This document shows positions 15,315-23,173 of a stretch of 36,028 nucleotides of DNA, piece by piece. Origin of the DNA: Massilia timonae CCUG 45783 (GTDB lineage Bacteria; Pseudomonadota; Gammaproteobacteria; Burkholderiales; Burkholderiaceae_D). A program made the position numbers and the translations under genes. The stretch is taken from positions 1 through 36,028 of the forward strand of contig NZ_JH992927.1 of NCBI RefSeq assembly GCF_000315425.1, written 5' to 3'. The notes under the pieces are model-generated. The model searched no databases and was not told where the DNA came from. It saw only the letters and a program-made list of their open reading frames with translations. Positions within the stretch are counted from its first letter, which is position 1. Each line of letters opens with the position of its first letter.

Positions 15315-15995
15315 ATGCGCATCCTCCACTCAGCGCCACCCCGGCGAGAAGGCGGCGTCGCGCTCCTGACCGCCCTGGTACTGATGCTGGCGGTGCTCAT
15401 GACCGGCATCGCGTCCACCCGCGGCGCCTTGCAGGGCGCGCGCGCCGCCGCGCACGAACGCGACCGCCTGCTGGCGCTGCAGATGGCCGACGCCGCGCTG
15501 CTCGATGCCGAGCGCGACATCGAAGGCGGCGCCGAACCCGGTTCGGCGCGCGCCAACGCCATCGCCGGCGGCAGCGCGGACGCCTTCGTCGCCGGCTGCG
15601 GTGGCGGGCGACCCTATAACGGCTTGTGCGCCTACACGGCCAATCCCGACCAGCTAGCCGAACTGCTGGCCGAAGACGAAGGCCCGGCGATCCTGTTCGG
15701 CAGCATGACGGGGCTGCGCATGCCGGACGGCGAGGGCGCGCTGGCGCTCGCGGCGCCACGCTACCTGATCGAGCTGATGCCGGCGACGCCCGACGGCCAG
15801 CTGTATCGCATCACGGCGCGCGGCGCCGGCAGCATGCCCGGCACCCATGCCGCGCTGCAGGCCTATTACCGCAAGCCGCCCGACGGTGCGCGCGGGCGGC
15901 GCGTGGGCTGGCGTGAGCTGGGCAACTGGAGCGAGGCGTTCGCGCTGCCGGCCGCCAGCGCGGCTGGCCACCCGACTGGAAAGGACAGACGATGA
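15315..15995 (+). CDS. pilX: Type IV pilus minor pilin PilX
   Basis: Minor pilin of 226 residues. The leader MRILHSAPPRREGG is followed by VALLTALVLMLAVLMTGIAS, a PilX-type N-terminus that lacks the usual Glu at +5, as is common in GspK/PilX-type tip pilins. RDRLLALQMADAALLDAERDIEGG is the PilX_N signature. It starts seven bases after pilW and ends overlapping the next gene. In relatives pilX is usually followed by pilY1; here it is followed directly by a pilE-like gene. Confidence 0.87.
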   Translation: MRILHSAPPRREGGVALLTALVLMLAVLMTGIASTRGALQGARAAAHERDRLLALQMADAALLDAERDIEGGAEPGSARANAIAGGSADAFVAGCGGGRPYNGLCAYTANPDQLAELLAEDEGPAILFGSMTGLRMPDGEGALALAAPRYLIELMPATPDGQLYRITARGAGSMPGTHAALQAYYRKPPDGARGRRVGWRELGNWSEAFALPAASAAGHPTGKDRR

Positions 15996-16444
15996 CGAAC
16001 GGCAGCAAGGGATTCACCTTGGTCGAACTGATGGCCGTGCTGGCCATCCTCGCCATCCTCGCCGCGCTAGTCTATCCCTCGTACACGCAGCAGATGGTGA
16101 AGGCGCGCCGCCTCGAGGCCCAGCTGGCGCTGCTGGACATCATGCAGCGCCAGGAGCAATACCGCGCGCTGCATCATGCCTACCTGGCGTTCTCGCTCGA
16201 CGCCGAAGACGCCGACACCGGCCGGTTCCCGACCTGGACCGGCAACAGCGCAGCCGCCAGCGCCCATGAGCTGGACGGCTACGCTTGCCCCGGCCAGGAG
16301 ATCGCCCACTGCATCGAGCTGCGCGCCCGGCCCGGCACCGCCAATGTCGACGCCGGATTCGCCGACCCCGATTGCGGCGTCCTGACGCTCGACAGCAGCG
16401 GCCGGCAAACGGCCAGCGGGCCGTCGGCGCGCTGTTGGCCATGA
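15992..16444 (+). CDS. pilE: PilE-like type IV minor pilin
   Basis: Pilin of 150 residues with a short leader and the classic KGFTLVELMAVLAILAILAALVYPSY. Glu is at +5 and a Pro kinks the helix. ARRLEAQLALLDIMQRQEQYR and paired cysteines (YACPGQ...CIEL, and DPDCG...ARCWP) fit the PilE minor pilins encoded at the end of pilVWX clusters. The start overlaps the pilX stop (ATGA), and its stop overlaps the next start in the same way. Confidence 0.85.
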   Translation: MTNGSKGFTLVELMAVLAILAILAALVYPSYTQQMVKARRLEAQLALLDIMQRQEQYRALHHAYLAFSLDAEDADTGRFPTWTGNSAAASAHELDGYACPGQEIAHCIELRARPGTANVDAGFADPDCGVLTLDSSGRQTASGPSARCWP

Positions 16445-17034
16445 GGCCGGCCATGAGGCTCGCCATGATGCGGGCGATGCGGCAGCGCTACTGCGCCGGC
16501 CTGTCCCTGGCCGAGCTGGTGGTGGTGCTGGGCATGGTCGCGGTGACGGCGGCGGTGGCGGCCCCCAGTCTGCACGACCTGGTGCGCAGCCAGCAGTTGC
16601 GCGCTGCGTCGGGCGACCTGCATGGGGCGATCCAGCTCACCCGTTCGCAGGCGATCGCGCGCAACGAGCGGGTCAAGCTCACGCCCAACGACGCCGCTGG
16701 CCGCGACTGGTCGCGCGGCTGGACCGTCTACGTCGACCGCGACGACGACCGCCGGCCGGGCGAGGGCGACGAGATCCTGGCCGTGCGCTCGCCTCTGCCG
16801 GACGGCATGCAGGTCAGCTATTCCTTCACCAGCCCTGCGCCGCCGCAATACATCGCCTACAATGGCGCGGGACGCAGCTGCAGCGACACGAACAGCGCCG
16901 CATCGCGCCTCGGCACGCTGTCGCTGTTCCATGGCGGCGGGGTGCGCCGTATTAAAATCAATATGCTCGGGCGTGCGCGTCTGTGCAACCCCGCCCGCGA
17001 AGACGGGTGCGACGGCGCCGCGGCGCCGCCCTGA
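16441..17034 (+). CDS. fimT: GspH/FimT-type pseudopilin
   Basis: Minor pilin of up to 197 residues. The prepilin motif is AGLSLAELVVVLGMVAVTAAVAAPSL with Glu at +5, followed by RSQQLRAASGDLHGAIQLTRSQAIARNERVKL, the hallmark of the GspH/FimT family. The globular part ends with C-terminal cysteines. Start choice is unclear. Five in-frame ATGs (16441, 16453, 16465, 16468, 16477) lie in a 12-base tandem repeat; 16441 overlaps the pilE stop and 16477 would give the shortest leader. The stop is 9 bases before ribD. Confidence 0.86.
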   Translation: MRPAMRLAMMRAMRQRYCAGLSLAELVVVLGMVAVTAAVAAPSLHDLVRSQQLRAASGDLHGAIQLTRSQAIARNERVKLTPNDAAGRDWSRGWTVYVDRDDDRRPGEGDEILAVRSPLPDGMQVSYSFTSPAPPQYIAYNGAGRSCSDTNSAASRLGTLSLFHGGGVRRIKINMLGRARLCNPAREDGCDGAAAPP

Positions 17035-17043
17035 AGGAAAAAG

Positions 17044-18180
17044 ATGGCGACCAAGGATATGGCGACAAGCTACAGCGAACTGATCCTGAACGATACCGAC
17101 GGCATGGCCCTGGCCCTGGACTGGGCGGCGCGCGGCATGTACATCACCGCGCCGAATCCGCGCATCGGCTGCGTGATCGTCAAGGACGGCGTCGTGATCG
17201 GCGCCGGCCACACCCAGCCGGCCGGCCAGGCGCACGCCGAGATCCAGGCGCTGCGCGACGCCGCGGCGCGCGGCAACGACGTGCACGGCGCCACTGCCTA
17301 CGTGACGCTGGAACCATGCAGCCACCACGGCCGCACGCCGCCCTGCTCGAACGCCCTGGTGCAGGCCGGGTTCAAGCGGGTGGTGGCGGCCATGGTCGAC
17401 CCGAATCCGCTGGTGGCGGGGCGCGGCCTGGCCCAGCTCGAAGCGGCCGGCATCGAGGTCAAGGCCGGCGTGCTGGCCGAGGCGGCGCAAGAACTGAATG
17501 TCGGCTTCTTCTCGCGCATGGTGCGCGGCCTGCCGTGGGTGCGCCTGAAGGTCGCGGCGAGCCTGGATGGCGCCACCGCCCTGGCCGGCGGCGAAAGCCA
17601 GTGGATCACGGGCGAGCAGGCGCGCGCCGACGGCCATGCCTGGCGCGCACGCGCCAGCGCGATCGTCACCGGCATCGGCACCGTCAAGGCCGACAATCCC
17701 CAGCTGACCGTACGCGGCGTCGACACGCCGTTGCAGCCGCGCCGCGTGATCGTCGACAGTCGCCTCGAGATCGACCTGAACGCCCGCATCCTGCAGGGCG
17801 AGCCATGCTGGATCGTGGCCGCCGCCGGGAACACGGAAAAAGCCGCCGCCCTGGCGGCGGCCGGCCATGAGGTCTTGACGCTGCCGAATGCGCGCGGCAA
17901 GGTCGACCTGCCGGCCCTGATGCGCGAGCTGGGCCGGCGCGAGATCAACGAAGTGCACGTCGAGGCCGGTTCCAAGCTGAACGCCTCGATGGTGCGCGAA
18001 GGCTGCGTCGACGAGCTGCTGGCCTACCTGGCGCCGAGCCTGATCGGGCCGGGGCAGGGCATGTTCGACCTGCCCGCGCTCGAGCGCCTGGCGGACCGTC
18101 GCCAGATGCGCTTCCACGACGTGGCGCGCGTGGGCGACGACCTGCGCATCCTGGCCCGATTCGTCGAACCGGCCGCCTGA
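17044..18180 (+). CDS. ribD: Bifunctional riboflavin biosynthesis deaminase/reductase RibD
   Basis: Converts the first pyrimidine product of GTP ring opening to 5-amino-6-ribitylamino-uracil phosphate in two steps (378 aa). The deaminase domain (about 18-160) has the zinc site H64-A-E66 with C92 and C101 (LEPCSHHGRTPPC). The reductase domain starts near 163 (PWVRLKVAASLDGATALAGGESQWITG). ATG 17044 is preceded by AAGGAAA. It follows fimT after 9 bases, so it may share pilin-operon transcripts, and ribE follows after 31 bases. Confidence 0.96.
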   Translation: MATKDMATSYSELILNDTDGMALALDWAARGMYITAPNPRIGCVIVKDGVVIGAGHTQPAGQAHAEIQALRDAAARGNDVHGATAYVTLEPCSHHGRTPPCSNALVQAGFKRVVAAMVDPNPLVAGRGLAQLEAAGIEVKAGVLAEAAQELNVGFFSRMVRGLPWVRLKVAASLDGATALAGGESQWITGEQARADGHAWRARASAIVTGIGTVKADNPQLTVRGVDTPLQPRRVIVDSRLEIDLNARILQGEPCWIVAAAGNTEKAAALAAAGHEVLTLPNARGKVDLPALMRELGRREINEVHVEAGSKLNASMVREGCVDELLAYLAPSLIGPGQGMFDLPALERLADRRQMRFHDVARVGDDLRILARFVEPAA

Positions 18181-18211
18181 CACTGAACTAGAACCAACAC
18201 GAAGGAATCAC

Positions 18212-18838
18212 ATGTTTACTGGAATCGTCGCCGCCGTCGGCAACATCACTTCCGTCTCGCCCCTGGCGGGCGGCCTGGACGCGGGCGTGCGCCTGGTCGT
18301 CGACGCCGGCCCGCTGCCGCTGGCCGACGTCGCCCTGGGCGACTCGATCGCCATCAACGGCGCCTGCATGACCGTGGTCGAGAAGACCGACCGGGCCTTC
18401 ACCGTCGACGTCTCGCGCGAGAGCCTGAACAAGACCGTGGGCCTGGAAGCAACTGGCGAAGTCAATCTCGAAAAGGCGTTGACCCTGGCCGAGCGCCTGG
18501 GCGGCCACCTGGTCTCGGGCCACGTCGATGGCCTGGGCGTGGTGCACAGCTTCGCGCCGGTCGGCGAGTCGTTCGAGCTGATCGTCGATGCGCCCCACGA
18601 GCTGGGCAAGTTTTTGGCGTACAAGGGCTCGGTCGTGGTCAACGGCGTGTCGCTGACCGTCAACCGGGTCGAAGACCTGGAAGCCGACGGCAACAAGGTC
18701 TGCCGCTTCTCGATCAATCTGATCCCGCACACGATCGAGGTCACCACCCTCAAGCACCTGAAGGCCGGTTCGCAGGTCAATCTCGAGATCGACCTGATCG
18801 CGCGCTACGTCGAGCGCATGCTGTCGGCCGCGCGCTGA
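18212..18838 (+). CDS. ribE: Riboflavin synthase alpha subunit
   Basis: Catalyses dismutation of two 6,7-dimethyl-8-ribityllumazines to riboflavin and the pyrimidine (208 aa, trimer). Two lumazine-binding repeats are visible: MFTGIVAAVGNITSV with SIAINGACMTVVEK, and HLVSGHVDGLGVVHS with SVVVNGVSLTVNRV. ATG 18212 has AAGGAA upstream. The gene is also called ribC in some species. The next riboflavin gene on this strand, ribBA, is 10.4 kb away, with a reverse-strand block between. Confidence 0.96.
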   Translation: MFTGIVAAVGNITSVSPLAGGLDAGVRLVVDAGPLPLADVALGDSIAINGACMTVVEKTDRAFTVDVSRESLNKTVGLEATGEVNLEKALTLAERLGGHLVSGHVDGLGVVHSFAPVGESFELIVDAPHELGKFLAYKGSVVVNGVSLTVNRVEDLEADGNKVCRFSINLIPHTIEVTTLKHLKAGSQVNLEIDLIARYVERMLSAAR

Positions 18839-18842
18839 CGCA

Positions 18843-19139
18843 CTAGCGGCCTGCAGTGCGCCAGGTGATGGTGAAGGCGACGGCGATCGACGCCGCCGAG
18901 ATCAGCACGATCCACAACAGGCTGCCGAAGCTGGCACCGTCACGCCAGACGCACAGGCCGTAGGCCAGCAGCAGCAGGCACGGGCCGGCGCGGCGCAGCC
19001 AGCGCGGCGCCGCAGAGCCGTCGCGCCGCCATCCCATCCGTTCCCAGTGTTCCTGCATCGCCAGCGCCAGGCAGGCGAAACCGGCGTAGCTCGCCAGGCA
19101 GGCGGACAGCAGCAGCGTCGCGTTGAAGGCCATGCTCAT
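18843..19139 (-). CDS. DUF3325 family membrane protein of an iron-uptake operon
   Basis: A 98-residue membrane protein with three or so hydrophobic segments (about 5-27, 51-66 and 74-92). MQEHWERMGWRR lies between the first two and is typical of DUF3325 proteins. Its ATG overlaps the stop of the PepSY gene (ATGA). DUF3325 proteins are known mainly from operons with TonB-dependent receptors, DUF3649 and PepSY proteins; no molecular function is established. Its end meets the end of ribE four bases away, convergently. Confidence 0.82.
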   Translation of the reverse strand: MSMAFNATLLLSACLASYAGFACLALAMQEHWERMGWRRDGSAAPRWLRRAGPCLLLLAYGLCVWRDGASFGSLLWIVLISAASIAVAFTITWRTAGR

Positions 19140-20686
19140 GACCGCGCCTCCGCCCCCGGCACGCGGGCCTGGGCCGGCTTGCCGGCCAGCCGGCGCGCGC
19201 TCCATGCCGCCAGCAGTGCCAGCGCCAGCAACATCAGGTCCACGCCGGCCACTGACCATTTCCCGTCCGCGAGCGCCCTGGCGACATGGTCGCCTGTCGT
19301 CGCCGCGTTGAGCAGCACGCAGGCGACGGCGAGCAGGCAGGCAGTCCAGGCCTGTTCGCGCCACGCCGCCTTGCCGCGCCACCAGGCGTGGGCGAAGCTG
19401 GCCAGCCAGGCGAGATAAAACGTCCAGACCTCCAGCGCGGCGCGCTGCTGCCCATCCGGCAGCAGGCGATTCGCCGCCAGGAAGGCGAGCGTCGCGATGA
19501 CGATCCCGGTCACGCTGCCGACCGTCAAACCTTCCACCGCGCGCACCCCGGCCAGCCCCTTCGCGGCATGGCGCGCGCGGCGCGCCTCGAGCCAGAACAA
19601 GAAGCCGGTGGCGATCAGCACGCAGCCGGCCAGCCCGGCCAGGAAGTACAGCCAGCGCAAGGTCCAGTGCTCGAACTGGATGAAGTGGATGCCCGAGATG
19701 AAGCGCTGGGCCGACATCACGGGCGCCGCCTGGAAGCGGTGCAGCACCTCGCCGCTGGCCGCGTCGAAGAACATCTGGTCCACGTTCATCGTGACCTCGC
19801 GCGCGTAGGAGCGGCGCAGCTCGACGTAGCTGTTGGCGTCGCCCGGGTGCCAGACCCGCACGAAATATGGCTGAGATTCTGGCTGCGCGCCGCCCCATTC
19901 GCGCCGCGCGACGTCGGCCATCGTATCGAGCGAGGCCAGGGGGCCGGGCGCGTTGGCCCTGGGCCGGCTGTACTTGCCGTAGGCATCGGCAAAGAACGCG
20001 GCCTTGGCCGCCTTGCCTTCGCCATAGGCGCCGGTGTACGCCTGGGGAAAATAAATCATCATGAAGATGACCATGCCGGACAGTGTGATGATGAAGTGGA
20101 AGGGCAGGCCCAGCACGCCGACCAGGTTGTGCAGATCGAGGCTGCTGCGCTGCAGGGATTTGCGCGGCCGGAAGGTGAAGAACTGGCTGAAGATCTTGCG
20201 ATGGATGATCACCCCCGATACCAGCAACAGCAGCATGCCCATCGCCGCCACGCCGACGATCCACTTGCCGATCTCCAGCCACTGCAGGTGCAGGCCGTAG
20301 TGGAAGGGGAAAAAGAAGCCACTGCCGCCCAGCGTGCCTTGCTCAGGGAGGAAGGCGAGCCGCTGCGGGTCCAGCTGGCGCGGCGCCGGTTCCTCATCCG
20401 CCGCCTTGTAGGTGAAGCGCAGCACCGGGGTGCGCTGGGTCGGCAGGTCGACCCGCCACTGGCTGGCGCCGGCGGGAACCTCCGGCAGCACGGCGCGCGC
20501 GACGGCGTCGAGCGATATGGGCGCGGTTGCGGGCGCGAGCCGCGTGGCCGGCATCATCCAGCGGTCGATCTCGCGGTCGAACACGCTCAGGGTGCCCATC
20601 CAGAACACGGCGAACAGCACGCTGCCCAGAACGACGCCGGCCCAGGTATGCAGCCACGCCATCGATTTGCGGAAGGTGTCTTTCAT
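19136..20686 (-). CDS. PepSY-associated transmembrane protein (PepSY_TM family), probable siderophore-iron reductase
   Basis: Inner-membrane protein of 516 residues. It opens with WLHTWAGVVLGSVLFAVFWMGTLSVFDREIDRW, the signature first helix of PepSY_TM proteins. Further helices are at about 138-160 (IVGVAAMGMLLLLVSGVIIHRK), 193-215 (FHFIITLSGMVIFMMIYF), 345-365, and three or four near the C-terminus. Conserved histidines in the helices (HTW, HRK, FHF) could bind haem. The family is linked to iron uptake and, in some members, ferric-siderophore reduction; that role is inferred here. AGGAAG precedes ATG 20686, 9 bases after the DUF3649 stop. Confidence 0.88.
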   Translation of the reverse strand: MKDTFRKSMAWLHTWAGVVLGSVLFAVFWMGTLSVFDREIDRWMMPATRLAPATAPISLDAVARAVLPEVPAGASQWRVDLPTQRTPVLRFTYKAADEEPAPRQLDPQRLAFLPEQGTLGGSGFFFPFHYGLHLQWLEIGKWIVGVAAMGMLLLLVSGVIIHRKIFSQFFTFRPRKSLQRSSLDLHNLVGVLGLPFHFIITLSGMVIFMMIYFPQAYTGAYGEGKAAKAAFFADAYGKYSRPRANAPGPLASLDTMADVARREWGGAQPESQPYFVRVWHPGDANSYVELRRSYAREVTMNVDQMFFDAASGEVLHRFQAAPVMSAQRFISGIHFIQFEHWTLRWLYFLAGLAGCVLIATGFLFWLEARRARHAAKGLAGVRAVEGLTVGSVTGIVIATLAFLAANRLLPDGQQRAALEVWTFYLAWLASFAHAWWRGKAAWREQAWTACLLAVACVLLNAATTGDHVARALADGKWSVAGVDLMLLALALLAAWSARRLAGKPAQARVPGAEARS

Positions 20687-20695
20687 ATTGGCTTC

Positions 20696-20968
20696 CTAGC
20701 CCGCCAGGTGGATCACGGCGGCCATCATGACCGCACCCGCCGCCAGAACGGCCAGTTGCCGCGCGATGCTGCGCACGGTGAAGGCCCACACCAGCAGCGC
20801 GAGATAGAACACGAAACCCAGCATCGACGACAGCGCGACGGCTTCCGAGCGCGCCATCCCGAAGCGCGCCAGCACGGCGCCGGCCGCGATCACCGTCAGG
20901 GCGGTGAGCAGGTAGCCACCCGCCACCGCGCCGGCGATCCTGAGTCCGCGTTCAGAAGCCGAGCGCAT
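20696..20968 (-). CDS. DUF3649 family small membrane protein (iron uptake)
   Basis: A 90-residue protein with three hydrophobic helices (about 9-31, 42-62 and 68-88). The motif ARFGMARSEAVALSSMLGFVFY resembles DUF3649 proteins, which are encoded between TonB-dependent receptors and PepSY proteins. The start overlaps the receptor stop by 17 bases, indicating coupling. Function is unknown beyond the association with iron acquisition. Confidence 0.8.
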   Translation of the reverse strand: MRSASERGLRIAGAVAGGYLLTALTVIAAGAVLARFGMARSEAVALSSMLGFVFYLALLVWAFTVRSIARQLAVLAAGAVMMAAVIHLAG

Positions 20969-23075
20969 AACCGACGGTCACGGTGCGTCCACGGCCGGCG
21001 AAGTAGCGCGACGGCTCGACCAGCGCGCTCTGCGAGTAATACGTGATGTAGTCCTTGTCGAGCAGGTTGGCGACGCCGAAGCGCAGGTCGCCCTTGGCGA
21101 GCTTGTAGCTCAGGGCCGCATCGACCAGCGTGTATCCCGAGAAGCGCTTCGCCGGCTCGTCGAAGTCCTGCGAGAACGCATGCTGGGCCTGCACCAGCGA
21201 CGACAGGCGGTCGGTCCAGTTCGCGCTCCAGCTGGCCAGCACGCGGTCCGGCGCCACGTTCAGGCCATCGAGCTTCGCGTCCAGGCTGCCGTCGTTATCG
21301 CTGTCGTAGCGGCCCTTGGTGCGCGCATACGACAGGCTGGCGCGGTGGATGGCGTTGAAGCGGTGCGCGATCTTGGCCTCGACGCCTTCCAGCCGCGTCT
21401 TTTCGCGCGCCATCATGAACACGCCGCCGACCGAGACGACGCGGGCGCCGAAGTCGGAATCGGAACGATAATAACTGGCGTCGAATTCCCAGTCGCCCTT
21501 GCGCACGCGGGTGCCGGCTTCCACGCCGTCGGTCAGGATCGGCTCCAGGTTGCGCAGGCTGCCGATGCTCTGGCCCGGCGTGTTGATCGAGCGGAGCGTG
21601 CGACCGATGTCCGGCAGGCCGAAGCCTTCCGAGTAATTGGCATACAGGGTGACGTCCTTGAGCGGCTCCAGCACCAGGCCCGCATTGAGCAGCGTTTCGT
21701 TGAACTTGATCTTGCCGCCTTCGACGAAGGTGTTGTTGTAGGCGGCCAGCGTGCGGTAGCTGTCCACTTCGAGGTCGGCGTTCTCGCGCCGCGCGCCGGC
21801 GTGCAGCGTCAGGTTATCGAGCAGCTTGAATTCGCCCTGGGTGAACAGCGACAGGTTGCGGTACTTTGACTCAGGAACGAAGGTGCGCTTGGTGCCGTAC
21901 ATGTCCTGCTTGCCCTCGTCGACCAGGGTGTCGAAGCCGAAGGTGAGCTTCAGGCGTCCGTCCAGCAGTCCCTCTCTCGTCAGGCCGACCTTGCTACCGT
22001 ACTTCGAGGCGACCGAACGCGACTGGTCGTACAGGGTGCCGCGCGGCGCGATCGTCACGTCCTGGAAGGTGGCCGAGTTGTCGGCGCCGAACAGGCCGAC
22101 GAATTCCTGGCTGTAGGCCATCGCCGACAGTTCCATGCCGGCCAGGCTGGTGTGGGTGTAGCTGGCGCTGGTGGTCCAGACGTCGTTCCAGGCCGGCGTG
22201 CCCGGCGGCGTGCCTTCGATCGAAGTGGATGGAATGCTGCGCGCGCGGTCGCCCGGCACGCCGAGGTAGCTGGCCTTCGACTTGATCCGGTAGCGGTTGA
22301 CCGAGAACTGCAGGCGCTGGTGTTCGTCCGGCCGGTAGCCGATCTTGGCCAGCACGTCGTAGCTGCGCGAATCCATCAGGTCGCCCTGGGTCACGTCGAC
22401 GCCGATCGAACGGCCGGCGCCGTCCAGGTACAGCCCCTGGTCCTCGTAGCCGACCGAGAACAGGTATTCGAGCTTGTCCCCTCGGCCGTCGAGCCGGTAG
22501 GTGGTCTTGTAGCCGAGCAGGTCGCCGTTCACGTCAGACGTTGGCGTCGTCACCTGCACGTCGACGTGCTGGTTGAAGCTGCCCGGAGCAGGGCGGCGCG
22601 TGATGATGTTGATGGTGCCGCCGGTCGCGCCGAGGCCGTTGATGGCGTTCGGGCCCTGGACGATCTCGATGCGGTCGACCATCGCATAGTCGATGGTGTG
22701 GGCCTCGCGTCCGGTAGCTCGCACCGGATTCGATTGCGGCACGCCGTCGACCAGGATCAGTGGGGTGCGCCCGCGCAGCGTCTCGCCCGAGCCGTTCATC
22801 TTGCCGCGGCTGGGCGTGTACGAGGGCAGCAGGTTGCTGAGGACGTCGGACGTGTTGGTGGAGATGGTCAGCTGGCGCGCGATGTCTTCCTTGCGGATCA
22901 GGACCACCGTCTGCGGCGCCTTGTCGACTTCGACGTTGGAGCGGGAGGCGGCGATGACGACCACGGCGCCGTCGCCATCGGCCGGCTGGGCCTGGGCGGC
23001 GAACGCCAGCAAGGCGAGTGGAATGAACGCTGCGAGTGGATGACGCGGGAAAGGGAAGGTCTGCGAGAACTGCAC
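20952..23075 (-). CDS. TonB-dependent outer-membrane siderophore receptor (IutA-like)
   Basis: Outer-membrane receptor of 707 residues. The signal peptide ends near residue 29 (AFAAQA). A TonB-box-like GAVVVIAAS follows. The plug domain (about 45-165) has RPLxLVDG-type GRTPLILVDGVPQSN and VDRIEIVQGPNAINGLGATGG; the barrel ends in Phe (GYALGF). There is no N-terminal signalling domain. The plug resembles hydroxamate/aerobactin receptors such as IutA, but the ligand cannot be fixed. The start is GTG 23075 with GGAG six bases upstream. A Fur box lies immediately before it, so iron-repressed expression is expected. Confidence 0.93.
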   Translation of the reverse strand: MQFSQTFPFPRHPLAAFIPLALLAFAAQAQPADGDGAVVVIAASRSNVEVDKAPQTVVLIRKEDIARQLTISTNTSDVLSNLLPSYTPSRGKMNGSGETLRGRTPLILVDGVPQSNPVRATGREAHTIDYAMVDRIEIVQGPNAINGLGATGGTINIITRRPAPGSFNQHVDVQVTTPTSDVNGDLLGYKTTYRLDGRGDKLEYLFSVGYEDQGLYLDGAGRSIGVDVTQGDLMDSRSYDVLAKIGYRPDEHQRLQFSVNRYRIKSKASYLGVPGDRARSIPSTSIEGTPPGTPAWNDVWTTSASYTHTSLAGMELSAMAYSQEFVGLFGADNSATFQDVTIAPRGTLYDQSRSVASKYGSKVGLTREGLLDGRLKLTFGFDTLVDEGKQDMYGTKRTFVPESKYRNLSLFTQGEFKLLDNLTLHAGARRENADLEVDSYRTLAAYNNTFVEGGKIKFNETLLNAGLVLEPLKDVTLYANYSEGFGLPDIGRTLRSINTPGQSIGSLRNLEPILTDGVEAGTRVRKGDWEFDASYYRSDSDFGARVVSVGGVFMMAREKTRLEGVEAKIAHRFNAIHRASLSYARTKGRYDSDNDGSLDAKLDGLNVAPDRVLASWSANWTDRLSSLVQAQHAFSQDFDEPAKRFSGYTLVDAALSYKLAKGDLRFGVANLLDKDYITYYSQSALVEPSRYFAGRGRTVTVGYALGF

Positions 23076-23085
23076 GAACGGCTCC

Positions 23086-23122
23086 GATCTACTTGATAAT
23101 GAGAATTATTATCAAGTAGATC
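23086..23122 (-). promoter_or_regulatory. Fur box within a 37-base palindrome upstream of the receptor operon
   Basis: GATAATGAGAATTATTATC at 23095-23113 matches the 19-bp Fur consensus at 17 positions. It is embedded in a longer palindrome: GATCTACTTGATAAT (23086-23100) and ATTATCAAGTAGATC (23108-23122) are perfect 15-bp arms around a 7-base centre. It begins 11 bases upstream of the GTG start, so it probably covers the promoter or the transcription start. Confidence 0.9.
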
Positions 23123-23173
23123 AGAGGCCGATGTCAATCGCCACTGGCAATCGGTGGATGGGATGGCGCGTCG

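Noticed and set aside
16279..18183. 634-codon minus-strand open frame across pilE, fimT and ribD
   Set aside because: It is an antisense shadow rich in His, Arg, Gln and Ala, opposite genes with intact signature motifs.
19286..21046. 586-codon plus-strand open frame opposite the PepSY gene
   Set aside because: Composition is that of a reverse-frame shadow (His/Arg/Gln rich). The minus-strand frame has membrane helices, family signatures and operon overlaps.
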